Program-made: the position numbers and the translations under genes
Assembly: GCA_949357655.1 (NCBI GenBank)
Contig: CASHTG010000012.1
Span: forward strand, 3,038,001-3,102,000
DNA length: 64,000 nucleotides
Direction: 5' to 3'
Source: Parascedosporium putredinis
Taxonomy: Eukaryota > Ascomycota > Sordariomycetes > Microascales > Microascaceae
The notes under the pieces: generated by a model
Database searches by the model: none
What the model was told of the DNA's origin: nothing
What the model saw: only the letters and a program-made list of their open reading frames with translations
Shown: positions 1-12,582 of the stretch, one piece after another
Position numbering within the stretch: position 1 is the first letter of the stretch
Layout of the letters: every line of letters starts with the position of its first letter

Positions 1-2
1 TT

Positions 3-3000
3 TCAAAAGTCCTCTCTGGGGGGTTGGATGGCTTGAGAGATTGTATGAGAAAGATCAGCTTCAGGGGCCTCGGGTTGTGAGACGATGACGAGGTCGTCCG
101 ACAGGCTAGTCTGTTCTCTCGCAAGAATAGGAAACTCCTCAAGATTGTCTGGCAGTGAATCATCAAATTGATCCTCAAGAACAGCCCGATCGACAATGAT
201 AGGGTGTTCATCTAATTCATCCACAGACGATGATAGCTTGTCGGCCTCGGATTGCTCGACAGGCGTCGAGGTTTCGTGCTCAGGTTCGGACTCTAGAACA
301 GCCAAGGTTGGTTCATCAGCAGCGGCCTCCTCGCTCACAACAGCATGGATAGCTGGAGTAGACTCATGACTCTGGACGTTCGGGCTATCTGCCTCTTGGG
401 CAGGCACCGGCTCTTCCTCCGTGATGTCTACACCAGTCACAGATTCGGTATCCCGAGCGACGGCATCCTCGACGTCTTCAGTAGTCACAGTGCTGACATG
501 TTCCCCAGCCTCAGGTTCGAGATTGCGAGAAGGAGCAAGTTCAGCCACCTCAACAGCGTCAACAGCGTCAGACTCGATTTCCGTGGCAATAGCGGGCTCA
601 GGTTCCTCAGCAACGGTTGATTCAGCCTCGCTAATGGTGTGAGGCTCAACTTCTTGAGAGCTTACGGGCTCAGGTTGATCAGCAGGAGTCGATTGAACCT
701 CAAGAGCGACTGGAACAACATCGTCGACAGTGAGACGCTCGATCTCTTTACAGAATCAGGTTCAGATTCGACAGCGGGCTCAACCTCGGCGGTGGGAGGC
801 TCAACCTCTGCGGCAGTGGGCTCAGCTTCCTCGATGGGAGGCTCAACTTCGGCGGTAGGAGGCTCAACTTCCTCGGTGAGAGGCTCAACCTTTTCGTTGT
901 CAGGCTCAACTTCCTCGAGGGTGGCAGATGCGACATCCTCAGCAACAAGCTCAGGTTCGGTTGCAGTTATAGGCTCGGCTCCCTCGGTAACAACAAAGTC
1001 GATCTCCTCAGTACCAGCAGGTTCCACTTCATTACCGGAAGCCCCAACTTCATCAACAGTGGAGAGTTCTACTTGTGTATCGATAGGCTCAACCTCTTGG
1101 ACAAGTGTCGGCTCGACTTCTTCCTCCAAAACGGCCTCGGTAGAGTCGGGGATAACATGTTCGGCCTCGACGGTGGCGCCCTCAAGATCGCGAGTAGCTG
1201 TAGGCTCAACCTCATCGCGCGCAGTAGGCTCAGTCTCTTTAGCAGGAACAAAGGCAGGGTCCTGGGAAGCAGAAGCCTCCGCCTCGTCAAGAGGAACAGG
1301 CTCAACCTCCTCGGAGGCGGGCTTGGGCGCATCCTCGGCAGTAGCTATCTGGGCTTCTTCAGGATTGATAAGGTCCGTCTCGATAGCAGCCACAGCCTCA
1401 ACCTCTTCAACAGCAACGGGCTCTGGTTCGTTAGCTAGCGCGAGCTCAGCTTCCCTAGGGGTGGCAGGCTCAATCTCTTCAACCATGGTGGCGAGAGCGG
1501 GCTCATCGACCGCTGCGGCTTCAACTTCTTCCGAAATGGCTTCTCGAGGTAGTGTGATATTCTCAATGGCCGGCTCAGTGGGCTCAACTGTCTCGATGAC
1601 TTCGGCTTCAGGATCAAGGGGCAAACTTTCCTCGGCGGAATCCTCGATAGGTGCAAATGATTCGCGGCTGGATGGGTCAACGTCGCCTGCTGTCTCAGAG
1701 ATCTCCTCGGAGGGTTTGAGTTGTTGTTCATCAGTAGCGGCGGTTTCTGTGGGGTCCGAACCATCGATCGCTTCTGCCGTTTTGGCAACGTCGTTGAGGT
1801 CGGCGGCAGAATCGCCAATATCCGCGAATACAGCAGAATCATTCAACCCATCTGTGGGAACGATGTCCTCAGACGAATCTATGATAACAAACTCTTCGTC
1901 TTCGCTCGCGGCAGCAGCGGTGGAAGCCTTGGTGACAATAACGATATCATCAGGACCCTGTTGCTCCTGAGGTTGAGAAATTGAATTGTCGTCTGCTTCG
2001 GCGACAGGAGATTCTTCCGATACTACCTTGGCCTCATCGAAGGCGATGATCTCTGGAAGCGCCTCGTCCAGCTGACTCTCTTCGGCCAAAGGCTGCTCGT
2101 TGCCGGCAGACTCCAGGACATCAGTCTCTAGGGCGGGGCTGTTGTCCTGTGCCCCTAATTCTTCAGCGGCATCAGCAGCCTCCTCGGGTTCCGCCTCAAC
2201 TAGGGTTTCAGGAGCAGAGGACTGCTCAGGAAAATCATCTTGGGTGTGAGATTCAGCAACTGCTTCTGAATCTCCTAAGGGCTTTCCAGCAGTCTCCTCG
2301 TGGGTATCGTCTTGGTTCGCAGGTTCTGGCTCATCGCCCATCTCGGCGCCTGCGCTTTCTTTACCATCATCGGATCCCGCCTCGATAGTGACCGCGTTCA
2401 CTTGGGGCTCCAAGACTTCTGCCTCCTCAGCCTCGACGGCGGACGTAGTCTCCTCAGTAGCGGGAACGTCGACGCTGATTGGCTCGCTCGCAGACACCTC
2501 GGTTTCTTGATTCTCGGCCGATGGAGCAGAAACATCGTCAGCCGTCACTTCAGCGGCCTCGGCAACTTCATGAACTTCATCGGGCGTTGCTGGTCCCTTA
2601 GCTGGTACGTGACTGTCTAGGGACCTGTCTTGTAGTGTTGCAAGCTCCTCATCAACAGGCGCGGACTCTAGAGCTTCAGTGGGCTCCGGAGACTCTTGGG
2701 CAACAGCGGTCGGGTCCTCAGGGCTTTCAGTATCGGTGTTGACAGGCAAGTTATCGTGAATTGGTGCTGCCACCACCTCTTCAGAGGCATTTTCGGTTGG
2801 CGAATTTGCCAAGGCGGCCGGTTCTGATTCAACAGGCGCCTCCGCGGCTGCTGGTATACTAGCCTCAGTGTCTTCGAACTGACTAGTTTCAAGGTTGATA
2901 TCCTCAGGCTGGGCATCGGGTGCCGTCTCAGCACCCGATTCTTCGACTTGGCCCTCGGCAGTTTCCTCTAGGACGAATGTTTGGTCTTCCAAGGGAGTCT

Positions 3001-6000
3001 CAAGCTCGGAAATTTCGACAACCTCAACGGTAGGCGAGATGGACCGTTCTTTGTCATCTCCGGCGATGTCCAGCTCAGTAGCTGACTCACTAACGTCCTC
3101 GGCTTGTGCGGTAAGCTCACCCGCCTCAGCGTGCTCGGCGTCTGGTTCGGGCGCCTCAAGAGTGTCCGTTACCTGACGTTCCTGTAGGGGCATCTCTATC
3201 GTTTCATCGGAGACTTCTGGAACTGGCAGAACGGGTTCATCCTCTGAGGTTGGCAAAGATCCTTCCGTAGCCGCGACAGGCTGATCCTCGAGAGTTGGCG
3301 TATCAAAGGATACCTCTTGGCTTCTTTCGGAAGGTGCCTCGACATCAGCTTCGAGAGGCAGCGCTGCTACAGACTGATCAGGAGTCACTTCGTCGACCGT
3401 TTCTGCGTGCTCTACCGGAATCTCCTCGATGGGTAAGGACGAGGCTACCGGCTCGGAGGCGACTTCTTCGCTGCTCGGAACTGCCTGCTCTTCAGCGAGA
3501 ACCTCTACATTGTTGCTCTCTTCGGTGACGACTTCAGAGGGAGGCTCAATATCTCTTGGCTCAACCTCCACAGCAGCGGCGGTGACCGTCGACACTTCGA
3601 GGTCGTCTAGGTCTTCCTTCACAGTGACGTACTCGGCTTCTCCGGCAGAGGGCTGCGGTGCTGTGTCCTCCGTCACGTCAGGAAGCAAGCCCACGGTATC
3701 CAGGGTTTCTGGGGAAACAACTTCGGGCTCGCTATTTTGCGGGAGGGTCTGGCTAGTAGCTAGTTGTTCTTCAACAACCTCAGCATCATCGTCTTCAGCC
3801 AGGGCAGGTTCCTCGCCTGAAGCAGTCTCTTGGACGGGGTTGCCGTCGCCTAGCGCGGGCGTATCGGCAGGTGTGCTTTCAGACTCCACCTGGGGCTCCT
3901 GGTCAAGATCCGACTCAGCCGGTGGCTCAGGAAGGGAAGATTCTTCAAGCTGGGTCTCCACATCCGGAGTATCTACTGTCTCCTCTTTGGGGAGGGTGGT
4001 GTCCTGAGAAGCGTGTTCTTCGTCCTGAGTGGTCGCGAGCACGGATTCAGAGGTATCGGCGTCGAGTTCAACTACCTCAGTAGGCTTCTCAGTTTCCAGC
4101 GTCGGTTCCTCGGCGGATGTGGGCGTTGCCGGAGGCTCAGTTGCTGTAGCTTCGGTGATATCACCAGACCGGTCCTGCACGAGTTCTTCGGCAATAGGAT
4201 CCACCGGGCTTCTGTCGAGAGAGTCTGGAAGCGCAATCTGGTCCCCGACGGGTGGTTGTTCAAACTCAACGGCAGATACCTCCGCTCCCTGAGCTTCATC
4301 AACTAAAGTTGGAGGCAAGGGCTCCTCAAGCTCAGGTACCCCTTCTGCGGCTTCTACAGAAGCAGGATCGTGTTCAGGGACATCAGAGATTCCGACCGCC
4401 TGCTCTGACTCGACCTCCGCGATTACCGCGCTAGCACTCTCACCAATGGAAGACTCCGCTGAAGCTGGGGTTGCTTCAACTTCTTCGACAATTTCCAAAG
4501 GATCGGTGCTTATAGCAGACTCAGCAATGGTCTGGTCTTCGACGGCGAGGGCTAAGTCCGTCGTGGATTCCACCGCGGCCGCAGGCTCCACTAGATCCTC
4601 ACTTGCAGATTCGATAACAGTAGGCTGTGGAAGGGGCTCTTCGAGTTCTGGAGTGGAGTCTTCGATGATGGGAGCTTCAGCAACTTCTTGGACCAGATCA
4701 ACGACAGCCGCTTCGGAGGCGACTGGCTGAGCAGCGTTCTCAACGGGCTCAGCTTCGCTGTCTGAATTGGCGACAAAGGGAGGAGGCTGCGATGCCTCGG
4801 GCTCTGCGGGGTCGGCAGCATCCTGGGGTACTTCGATGTCATCGCGATCGGTGACATCCAACTCCCCTGACACTTCCTTTTCCACAGGCTCTCCAGTGTT
4901 CGCCTCTGCTGGGGTAGTCTCTTGTTCGACCAGCACCCCATCTCCAACAGCCTCGGCGTGATCAGTTGGATCCAGCGCAACAGGAGTATCCTCAACAGCA
5001 GGGTCGCTTAGAGAAGTCTCCAGTGCCGCATCATCGTCAGTAATCTGGGCAACCACAACCTCGGGGAGAGCGGCTCCCCAGTACCAGCGCTTTCGGCGGG
5101 GGCATCTGTGACCTGGCCAGCAGCCTCATCAACGAGAGCCTCGGCGGGAATGATAGTTTCTTCAGAGACATCAACAGCTTGTTCTTGAGATGGCGTCTCG
5201 TCTAGCGGCGAGTCTGAGACAGGTTCCTCGGATATGGGCGCTGGAGATTCCAGCGACTTGTCGGCTGTGCTTGGGTGCTCTTCCTCGGGGTGCTCTTCGA
5301 CGATTAAAGGAGAGGGATCTCGACATTTTCAGCTTGTTCAACTTCACTTTCATCTTCAGGAATGTCGCGAGGAGCGGTAATCTCCTCTAGGGTCTCCACA
5401 GCCTCGGAACCGGCCTCGTCGGCAGCGTGATGAGATGGGTCTTCGTCCTGGTTTTCAGCTGAAGGTTCTAATTCCGATTCCTCGACAGGTGCTTGAGATG
5501 CATTTGAGGTCTCTTCCATGACGAGATATGTAGCTGCATCTGCAACGGGTGCGTCATCGCTGGGTGTATCAGAGGAAACTTCTACCGCTTCGGGTTCCTC
5601 GCCATCTATGGGGGCAATTGGCTCCTCTAGAGGAATTTCGGCGACCTCGGTGATATTGGCACTTGGCAGGTTGGACGTCTCCTCCAACGCAGAGTCCTGG
5701 GAAGCGGGCTCCTCGACGGCAGTCTCAACTGGAGACGATTCTTCATCCCCAATCACTTGAACGCCGGCTAAAACAGTTGTGTCATCGGTCTGAGCTACTT
5801 CGTCGGCTGCGTCAGAGGCATCAGGAGCAGGAGAGGTTGATGGGATGTCAGTCGAACCGTCTTCGGGGTTTCAACGATTGCGGTCTCTGGCAGGGCGACT
5901 TCGGTGTCTTCAGCCGCAGTTGTAGGCTCCGTGGGTGCAGGCTCTCCAGAGACGGTTTCTGAATCAGGCGTCCCTTCAACGCGAGCCGAGCTTTCGCCTT

Positions 6001-9000
6001 GCTCAGGTTCACCAAGCGTTTCTCCTTCGGCTATAGATGTAGATGATTCCTCGGTAACTACTACATCGGCTGCAGGCTCAGGCGATTCAGGATTTTCAGA
6101 TGCCGCAGGAATATCTTCAGAAACAACTTCTGCATCGGCTGATTCCCCGTTCTGTTCAAGATGAGAATCTTCTGTGGCATTAGGGCCGTCGAGAGGCCCA
6201 ACGGTGGAAACAGGGTCAGAAGGACTATCGCTCTCAGGCTCCTCAGGGGCGCTTTCAGTGACGAGTGGGTTCTCGGTAATGTCTGACTCTGGGTGGGCTT
6301 GGCCATCGTGGCTTGTCTCATCAACGACAATGCTAGATACAGAACTCTCAACTATTGTGGCCTCTGGAGGAGCATCAACAACCTCATCCTCGTTGGGATC
6401 CTCGGGTGTCGAATCCAGAGAGCGGTCGGCAGATGATTCGATAGGGATAGCGTCAGAAACATCTTCGGGAACTGGCGCGGGCAATATGTCCTGTGCCGTG
6501 ACGGGAGGAGTTTCTGTATCCTCGCTAGATTGTGCAGCTGTGTCTTGCTCGGCGGGTGCGGAGGTCTCAGTCGACGGTTCTACGATCGCTTTCTCGGCAA
6601 CAAATGCTTCGGTCGTCAAACTATCGCCTTCAGTCGAGTGGCTTTCTTGCACGACCTCAACATCCGAGCTGGTTTCGACAGGTACTACTAGTGGCTCAGC
6701 GTCCAGGCTAGGTTCAGAGGGTTCCGCTAGCAAAACGGCCTCAGCGACAGCGTTGGTAGGCTCAATGTCTTCAGCAGCAGCATCCTCATGCTCAATCACC
6801 TCAGGCGAATCTGAAGGCACAGAATCTTCAGCCTTCCCGGCTACGATACCATCATCGAGGACCAGAGATTCGGACTCTGGCTCCAGGTTTTCAGGGACGG
6901 TAGAGGGTGGCTCTAGCTCGGCGAGAGCAGAGGGTTCCCCAGCTTGGAGCTCACCTGCAGGCGGACTGTTGTCTCCCGAGGGATCGGCATCTGCAGGAGC
7001 AGCTTCTTCTTCAAGAGTGGCAACAGGATCAGCTTGAATGAGCGTATCTTCCACCTCGAGAGTCGTCTCGGCGGGGCTATCCGCATCCACCTCGGTGGGA
7101 CTTTCCTCGTCTATGACCGGTTCAGACTGCTCAACCGCCGGAGGAGCATCTTGATCTTCAGGCAACACGGCTGCGTCGTCTGTCTCAAGCAGCTGGACAG
7201 TCACGGGTTCCTTGATGTCCTCGGGAGTGGGGATATCAGTGAGAGTAGGTTCTGCCTCCGAACTTAAGTCTTGGGGAGCAGATTCAGGCTGGGTTGCCTC
7301 CACAGCGCCATCAGCTCCTCCTAGGTCTTCCCCTCCTGCATCCTCGGAATCTTCTTGGCTAAGAGGCACTACCGTGTCCCGAGCGGCGTCGTCTGAAGAG
7401 CTTTCGAGTGCCAGAGCCGTAGTTTGAGCAGTCGCCTCTTCACCCAGAACTTCGGGCTCAGCTGCAATATCCGCCGCGCTGCTCTGCTCTTTGTCGTCAA
7501 GTTGTTCCGCAACCACATCAGACACTTCAATAGGTGCGGGGTCAGACTTTTCGGTTGGGACGGGGATGGCGGGTTCACCAGCAGCATCATGGTCTACCGT
7601 TTCTTGATCAGGGTCCTCGTCTAGAGCCTCGGCTTGTGTAGGGCTGGCCTGGTCTTCAACAACCTCAACGGTCAGTTCCCCGGGAGAAGGGGTAGTATCC
7701 GCCGCTGGCTCCGTTGTATCATCGTCATGTTTCTCCTTGTCATCCGAGACTGATTCGACGGTGTCTTCGGCCGAGGGCTCCTGTATGGCTGGTGCCTCCG
7801 ACGACGATACTTGGGACTCGGAAACGGTTTCCTGCTCTCCCTGATCTCCCTGCTCCGCGTGTTGTTCTTCTACGCCTTCCTCGGAGACTCCAGCAACCTC
7901 CTCCTCAGCAGCCGTAACTGCATCAGCCGTCAAGGTATTGGATATGCCTTGCTCGGTGGCCGCTTGTGGGACCTCGGATTCAGGCGATTCTTCAGTCTGA
8001 CCGGCAAGATCATGAGTCGGAGCTTCAACAGCCACAGCATCCTCGCTGCTCGTCTCTACTTCGGCAGCTTGAGCGTCGGCGTCGACAGTTTCGACGCTAG
8101 AAGTAGCGATTTCGTTTTCGAGAGCCGTCGCGGCAAGCACGGCGCCATCGTTAGAGTCTGTGGTGAAGTCAAGAGACGGCTCTACTTGAGTCACCTCTGC
8201 AATTTGATTATCAGGGTGAAGGTCATGCTCTCCATTTTCCTGGAGAGACACAGCACCCTCTTCTGAAAGTTGGCTTATCGTTGGCCCCGTGAGTTCTGTT
8301 GGTACCTCACGGTCGCCCACAACATCATTTGAAAGCACTGACAACGAAGCACCACCATCCTCTACCACGCCAGTGTCTGATTGCGAAATGGATTCTCCCA
8401 AGTCTTGCGCATAATCAGGGGTGTCGGGGGAAGGGTTGAGGTTCTCACCTGTCTTCGCATCTGCCTGTTTGTCTTCACCCGGAATCGGTCCGAGGGTGTC
8501 TTTACTCTCTTCTTCTTCTTCTGCTGCTCTCGCTTGTTCTTCTGCAGCATCGGGAGCAGCCTCGGGTGGCTGCTCATCGCCGGCAGGGGGCTCTTGATTG
8601 TCCGCCTCTGTTTCAGTTGCTGGGACTTCTTGTTCGGGGGTCTCCGCCTCTTCCTTTGTCTCCTCGGTGGCTGGCACTGGCTCGTCTACAAGGGCCTTGT
8701 CGGCGTCTGTTGGGGCATCCTCAGTATCGACAGCAGCATCAGCGGGGGCTTCCTCTGCTGCCTTTTCCTCTTCGATAGGCTTATCCTCCTCAGCACTCTT
8801 CTCTTCAACAGTTGATTCAGGCTCCTTTACAGGCTCCTCGGCGGGAGCGGCATCCCCAGCAGGTTTGTCTTCGTCTAAAGCAGGCTCGGCGCCTTCAGCC
8901 GGGGTTGATTGTTCTTCTGCAGGCTCCGCGGCCCCATCAGGGCCGGCAGCAGTTTCATCGGCATGGTCAGGTTCCGCGGCCGGGGTGCTGCGTCAGCTTC

Positions 9001-12000
9001 GGCAGTGAGAGCCTTGTCCTCAGGCGTCGTCGCATCCGGGCCCGGTACGGGAGCTGACTCCTCAGTTGCCTCATCGACAGCCGCCTGGGCAGTCTCTTGT
9101 TCGTCATTGCCCGCGGGCTCTTGCTCAGCAGCGGCTGTAGGGGCCTCTTCGGGCTGTGGGGCTGCGGAAGGCTCCTCTACTGCCTTTTCTTCCTCAGGTT
9201 CCGGGCTAGCCACCGTCTCCTTGGCAGTCTCGGGCACAGGAGCTTCCACGGGCTCCTCAGGGGCTGCTGTTGGTTCGGCGGGGGCAGGGGCTTCCTCAGC
9301 GGCAGGGGCCTCCTCGACAACAGGAGTTGCTTCGACAGCAGGAGCTTCCTCAGCGGCAGGGGCTTCCTCAACGGCAGGGGCTTCCTCTACAACAGGAGCT
9401 TCTTCGACAACAGGAGCTTCTTCGACAACAGGAGCTTCTTCGACAACAGGAGCTTCTTCGACGGTAGGAGCTTCTTCGACGGCAGGAGCTTTTTCGACAG
9501 GAGGTGCCTCCTCAGCAACAGGGCCTTCCTCAGCAGCAGGAACTTCCTCGACAGCAGCGGCTTCTTCGATGACAGGAACTTTTTCGACGACAGGGGCTTC
9601 GTCAACGGCAGGGTTCTCATCGGGAGTGGAGACTTCCTCTGGCGCAGCTGGTTCCTCCGTCGCTTCAGCGGAAGGCTGATCCACCGGCAACGAGGTTTCT
9701 GCGGCTTCCTCGGGAGCGGGCACCTGCTCGCTGGCCTCAGCATCAGCTACGGCGACAGCTTCAGACGTCTCTTCAGCGGGTTCAGGCTTTTCGTCAGCTT
9801 CGACGGGAGCTTCAGCAGCAGCGTCTGCGACCGGGGATTTGGGCTCTCCAGAAGGCTCTACGGTGGGGGCAGCAGGCTCTTCAGTTGGGGTTGCAGCTTC
9901 CTTGGCGGGTTCCGTGGGCTCCTCGGCAACTACCAGGGCCTCTTCAGCGGGTGCAGCAGGCTCTTCAGCGGGTGCGGCAGGTTCTTCAGCGGGTGCGGCA
10001 GGCTCTTCAGCGGCTGCGGCAGGTTCTTCGGCGGGTGCGGCAGGTTCTTCGACGGGTGCGACAGGTTCTTCGGAAGACTCAGGTGCTTTGACTACCTCAC
10101 CCTCCTCGGGGGTAGAGTCCTCTGCCTTGGCGGCCGTAGCAGTGTCCTCTAGAGAGTCCGTAGGGGCGGCAGGGGAAGCCTCCTCCCTAGGGCTGGCCCC
10201 TTCTTCGGCGGGGACATCCTCGGTAACGGCGGGCTCCTCCTCAGATGGGGTTGGGGTGTCTTCGGTGCCGGCAGCAGCTTCAACGGGTGTAGCATCTTCG
10301 GTAGGGACAGCTTTGGGGGCCGCCTCTTCAGTAGGCGGTGCTTCGACGGACTCAGAGACCTCGACTTCTGCCTCCGCAGCAGGAGCAGGAGTTTCAGCTT
10401 CGGTCTCGACGAGCTCAGCTGAGCCAGCGCTATCAGCAACCGTAGGCTCATCAGCAGGCTCCTCCGCCCGGGAAACCTCCTCATCAACCTCGGGGGTAGG
10501 GTCGGCGGAGTCGGCGGCGGCAACGGCGGTATCTTCCTCCTTGTCTTCATTGACTGGGGCTTCTTCAGGCTCCGACACCGCAGTTTCCCAACTGTCAACC
10601 ACTCCCTCTCCATCTTCTGTGGCAGCCTCAAGAGCCGCAGTCGGGGCCTCGTCCACGGCCTCAGCTTGTTCCGCAGAGGGCTCGGCCGCTGACGCAGCAG
10701 GCTCCTCCTCGACAGCAGTCTCAGCAGGGGCTTCCACCACAGCCTCTTCAGGCTCTGGGGGAGTCCTGGGTGGGAACCTCAATAGGAGCCTCCGGAGCCT
10801 GAACGTCATCAAGAGCTTCCTCTTGGGGTTGCGAGCTGTCCTCCTTGACCTCTTGGCTAGACGGCTCATCAGACTCTTCTACGGGCGGTGCCTCGGTAGC
10901 GTCTTCCGATCCAAGACCCGGGCTAGTCTCTTCCTCACCCTTAGCTTCTTCATGCGCAGGAGCATCGGTGGCAGGCTGCGGCTCATCTTTAGACTCAGCG
11001 GCGACCCCTTCCGATACAGCCACCTCAGAAATCGGATCAGCGGCCTCTTCTATAGTGGTATCTTCAGAAGGCGCGTTCACCGGAGCATCATCGCTCTGTG
11101 CCACCTCAACGGGCTCATCGGCGGGTTCAGCTGCAGGTTCCGTCACATCGGCCTTGATAGGGTCCACGGCTTCAGGTTCTGCCTCCACAATCTCTTCGGG
11201 GATAGAACTGGCCGGAGGGGCCGCCTCGTTATTATCTTCAGTAGCTTCCGCCGTCGCATCGTCTGTGGGAGGAGACGTTGCTTCTTCAACATCTTCGGGG
11301 ATGGTTTCGACGGGGTGTCTTCCGGAACCGGATCTTCCGTTTTCTCTGCCGGGGGTCTTCAGCTTCGATAGCCTCTGGCTCTTCGGCCGTCAGCGCTGGC
11401 GGTTCTGTTGCCTCCTCAACTGATTTCTCTGGCTCAATGGGCTGTTCTAAGACTTCGGGCTGCTCTGTGTCTTCCAAAGATGAGCTTGGGGAGGTTCGGT
11501 CGCGGCAAGACCTCGAGTTTGTGGTACGTCGTCTAGCTTGCCCTTTTTCCCCTTTTTGGCCTTCTTCCCCTTCTTAACAGGGACGGCCCACTCATCCTCT
11601 GCCTGTTCTGCCTCCGGTGCAGGAACCTCAGGCGATTCGGCAGTTACCTCCGCCACAGCTTCGGGCGCAACTTCAGGCTCAGGGGCTGCCTGGGGCTCTG
11701 GCTCTGGTTCCGAGTCCGCGTATTTACCCTTCTTGGCCTTCTTTGCCTTTTTCCCTTCTTCGTGGGAAGTGCCCACTCATCTTCCTCGGGTGCGGGCGCG
11801 GGCGCATCAGCAGGTTCGGGAGTCGCCTCCGATATGGCTTCCGGCTCCGGAGCCGCCTGAATATCTTGATCCGGTTCCGATTTGCCCTTCTTTGCCTTCT
11901 TGCCCTTCTTTCCCTTCTTGGTGGGAAGATCCCATTCGTCATTCTCGGGCGCTACAGGAACCGGAGGCTCAGCAGGTTGCTCTGACGGGGCTTCGGGATC

Positions 12001-12493
12001 TACCGCCACTTCAGGCTCAGGCTCAGGCTCAGGTTCCGGCTCTGCCTCTATGGATTTGGCCTTCTTGCCCTTTTTGGCCTTCTTCCCCTTCTTCATCGGC
12101 ATCGCCCACTCATCTTCCTCGGCCTCGGGTGGTGGGGCAGATTCAGGAGCGGCTTCAGGTTGAGGGTCGGCCTCAGGTTCAGAAGTAAATTCCATGGCCT
12201 TATTTTTGCCCTTCTTCTTCTTCTTTTTCGTTATCGTGAAGGCAGCGAGATCCTCGCCCTCGGCGTCGTTGCCCCTAGAAGTGTAGCAGCGGTATGTAAG
12301 TTTTGTGATGCTACGTGTAGAACAAATCCACGACCTCCACGTGTGACTAGGCCAAAAATAAGAACGCACCTGAACCGATAAATTCGTCGCCAGACACTGT
12401 TGGCTCGAAATACTGTACATCCCCAATCTCGCCATATTGTACATTATTCTCGACATCCGCCCTGTGAGGGCAGATATCCACGTTTCCAGACAT
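3..12493 (-). CDS. Giant acidic repeat protein, involucrin-repeat/Leashin-like (3' end at or beyond window edge)
   Basis: One reading direction stays open for 12.5 kb once single-base frame breaks are bridged, giving more than 4,100 residues dominated by Glu, Ala, Val, Pro, Asp and Ser. Exon 1 runs from the first in-frame ATG (12493) to 12370, with donor GTGCGT. Exon 2 starts near 12277 after a TTCTAG acceptor. Close to the N-terminus are four Asp-Glu-Trp segments, each followed by KKGKK-type lysine clusters (11530-12115). The rest is acidic low-complexity sequence with tandem repeats. Frame breaks sit at 12272-12275, 11748-11752, 11488-11491, 11351-11355, 11312-11315, 10757-10761, 8982-8985, 5865-5868, 5306-5308, 5063-5066 and 747-749; each is repaired by one extra base. 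The last frame meets a TGA at 3-5, which may be the true end or another break. Fungal Leashin proteins, which tether Woronin bodies, share this size and composition; the match is inferred from style, not from a domain. Coding sense may extend upstream to about 12582. Confidence 0.72.
774..910 (-). repeat. 21-bp tandem repeats coding for VEPPTAE
   Basis: Imperfect 21-bp repeats whose plus-strand core is gaggctcaac. They code for VEPPTAE, VEPPIEE and VEPLTEE on the minus strand, close to the last frame break of the giant gene. Further EVEP-type units with weaker periodicity continue to about 1450. Confidence 0.75.
9340..9500 (-). repeat. 18-bp tandem repeats coding for VVEEAP
   Basis: An 18-bp unit, read on the plus strand as ggagcttcttcgacaaca, is repeated with few or no changes, most regularly at 9391-9465. 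On the coding strand it gives the hexapeptide VVEEAP again and again, flanked by AAEEAP and AVEEAP variants out to about 9285 and 9560. Near-identity of adjacent units suggests recent slippage or unequal exchange. Confidence 0.85.
9938..10072 (-). repeat. 21-bp tandem repeats coding for AAPAEEP
   Basis: About six copies of a 21-bp unit (plus strand ctcttcagcgggtgcggcag plus one base). On the coding strand it gives AAPAEEP or AAAAEEP. Copies differ by one to three bases. Confidence 0.85.
11530..12115 (-). repeat. Four DEW-(x)-KKGKK repeats in the N-terminal part of the giant protein
   Basis: Four copies of an acidic segment ending in Asp-Glu-Trp, then two or three small residues, Pro, and a lysine-glycine cluster such as KKGKKAKKGKK. 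They lie near 12050-12110, 11885-11950, 11730-11795 and 11530-11600, spaced about 165-180 bp apart by acidic Pro/Glu/Ala linkers. A fifth lysine cluster (KKKKKKGK) lies near 12200-12235. The copies differ at the codon level, so they are old rather than recently duplicated. Confidence 0.8.
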
Positions 12494-12582
12494 ATTCTTC
12501 ACCCACTCGGCTCGTCCGTGAACTGCTTCGTCCTCTTCCAGCAGGACTTGGGCGTCGGGTTCCAAGGAGAGAAAGAGCGGTC

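Noticed and set aside
639..1970. 443-codon Ser-rich open frame on the plus strand
   Set aside because: It is the reverse strand of the acidic repeat gene; GAA/GAG-rich codons read backwards give Ser- and Thr-rich frames. The same holds for plus-strand frames at 3429-4007, 6174-7037, 8909-9679, 9097-10152 and 9839-11371.
3..12565. Giant gene as a decayed pseudogene
   Set aside because: All breaks are one-base losses at short runs, and conserved housekeeping genes nearby show the same breaks. Substitution-type stops are absent.
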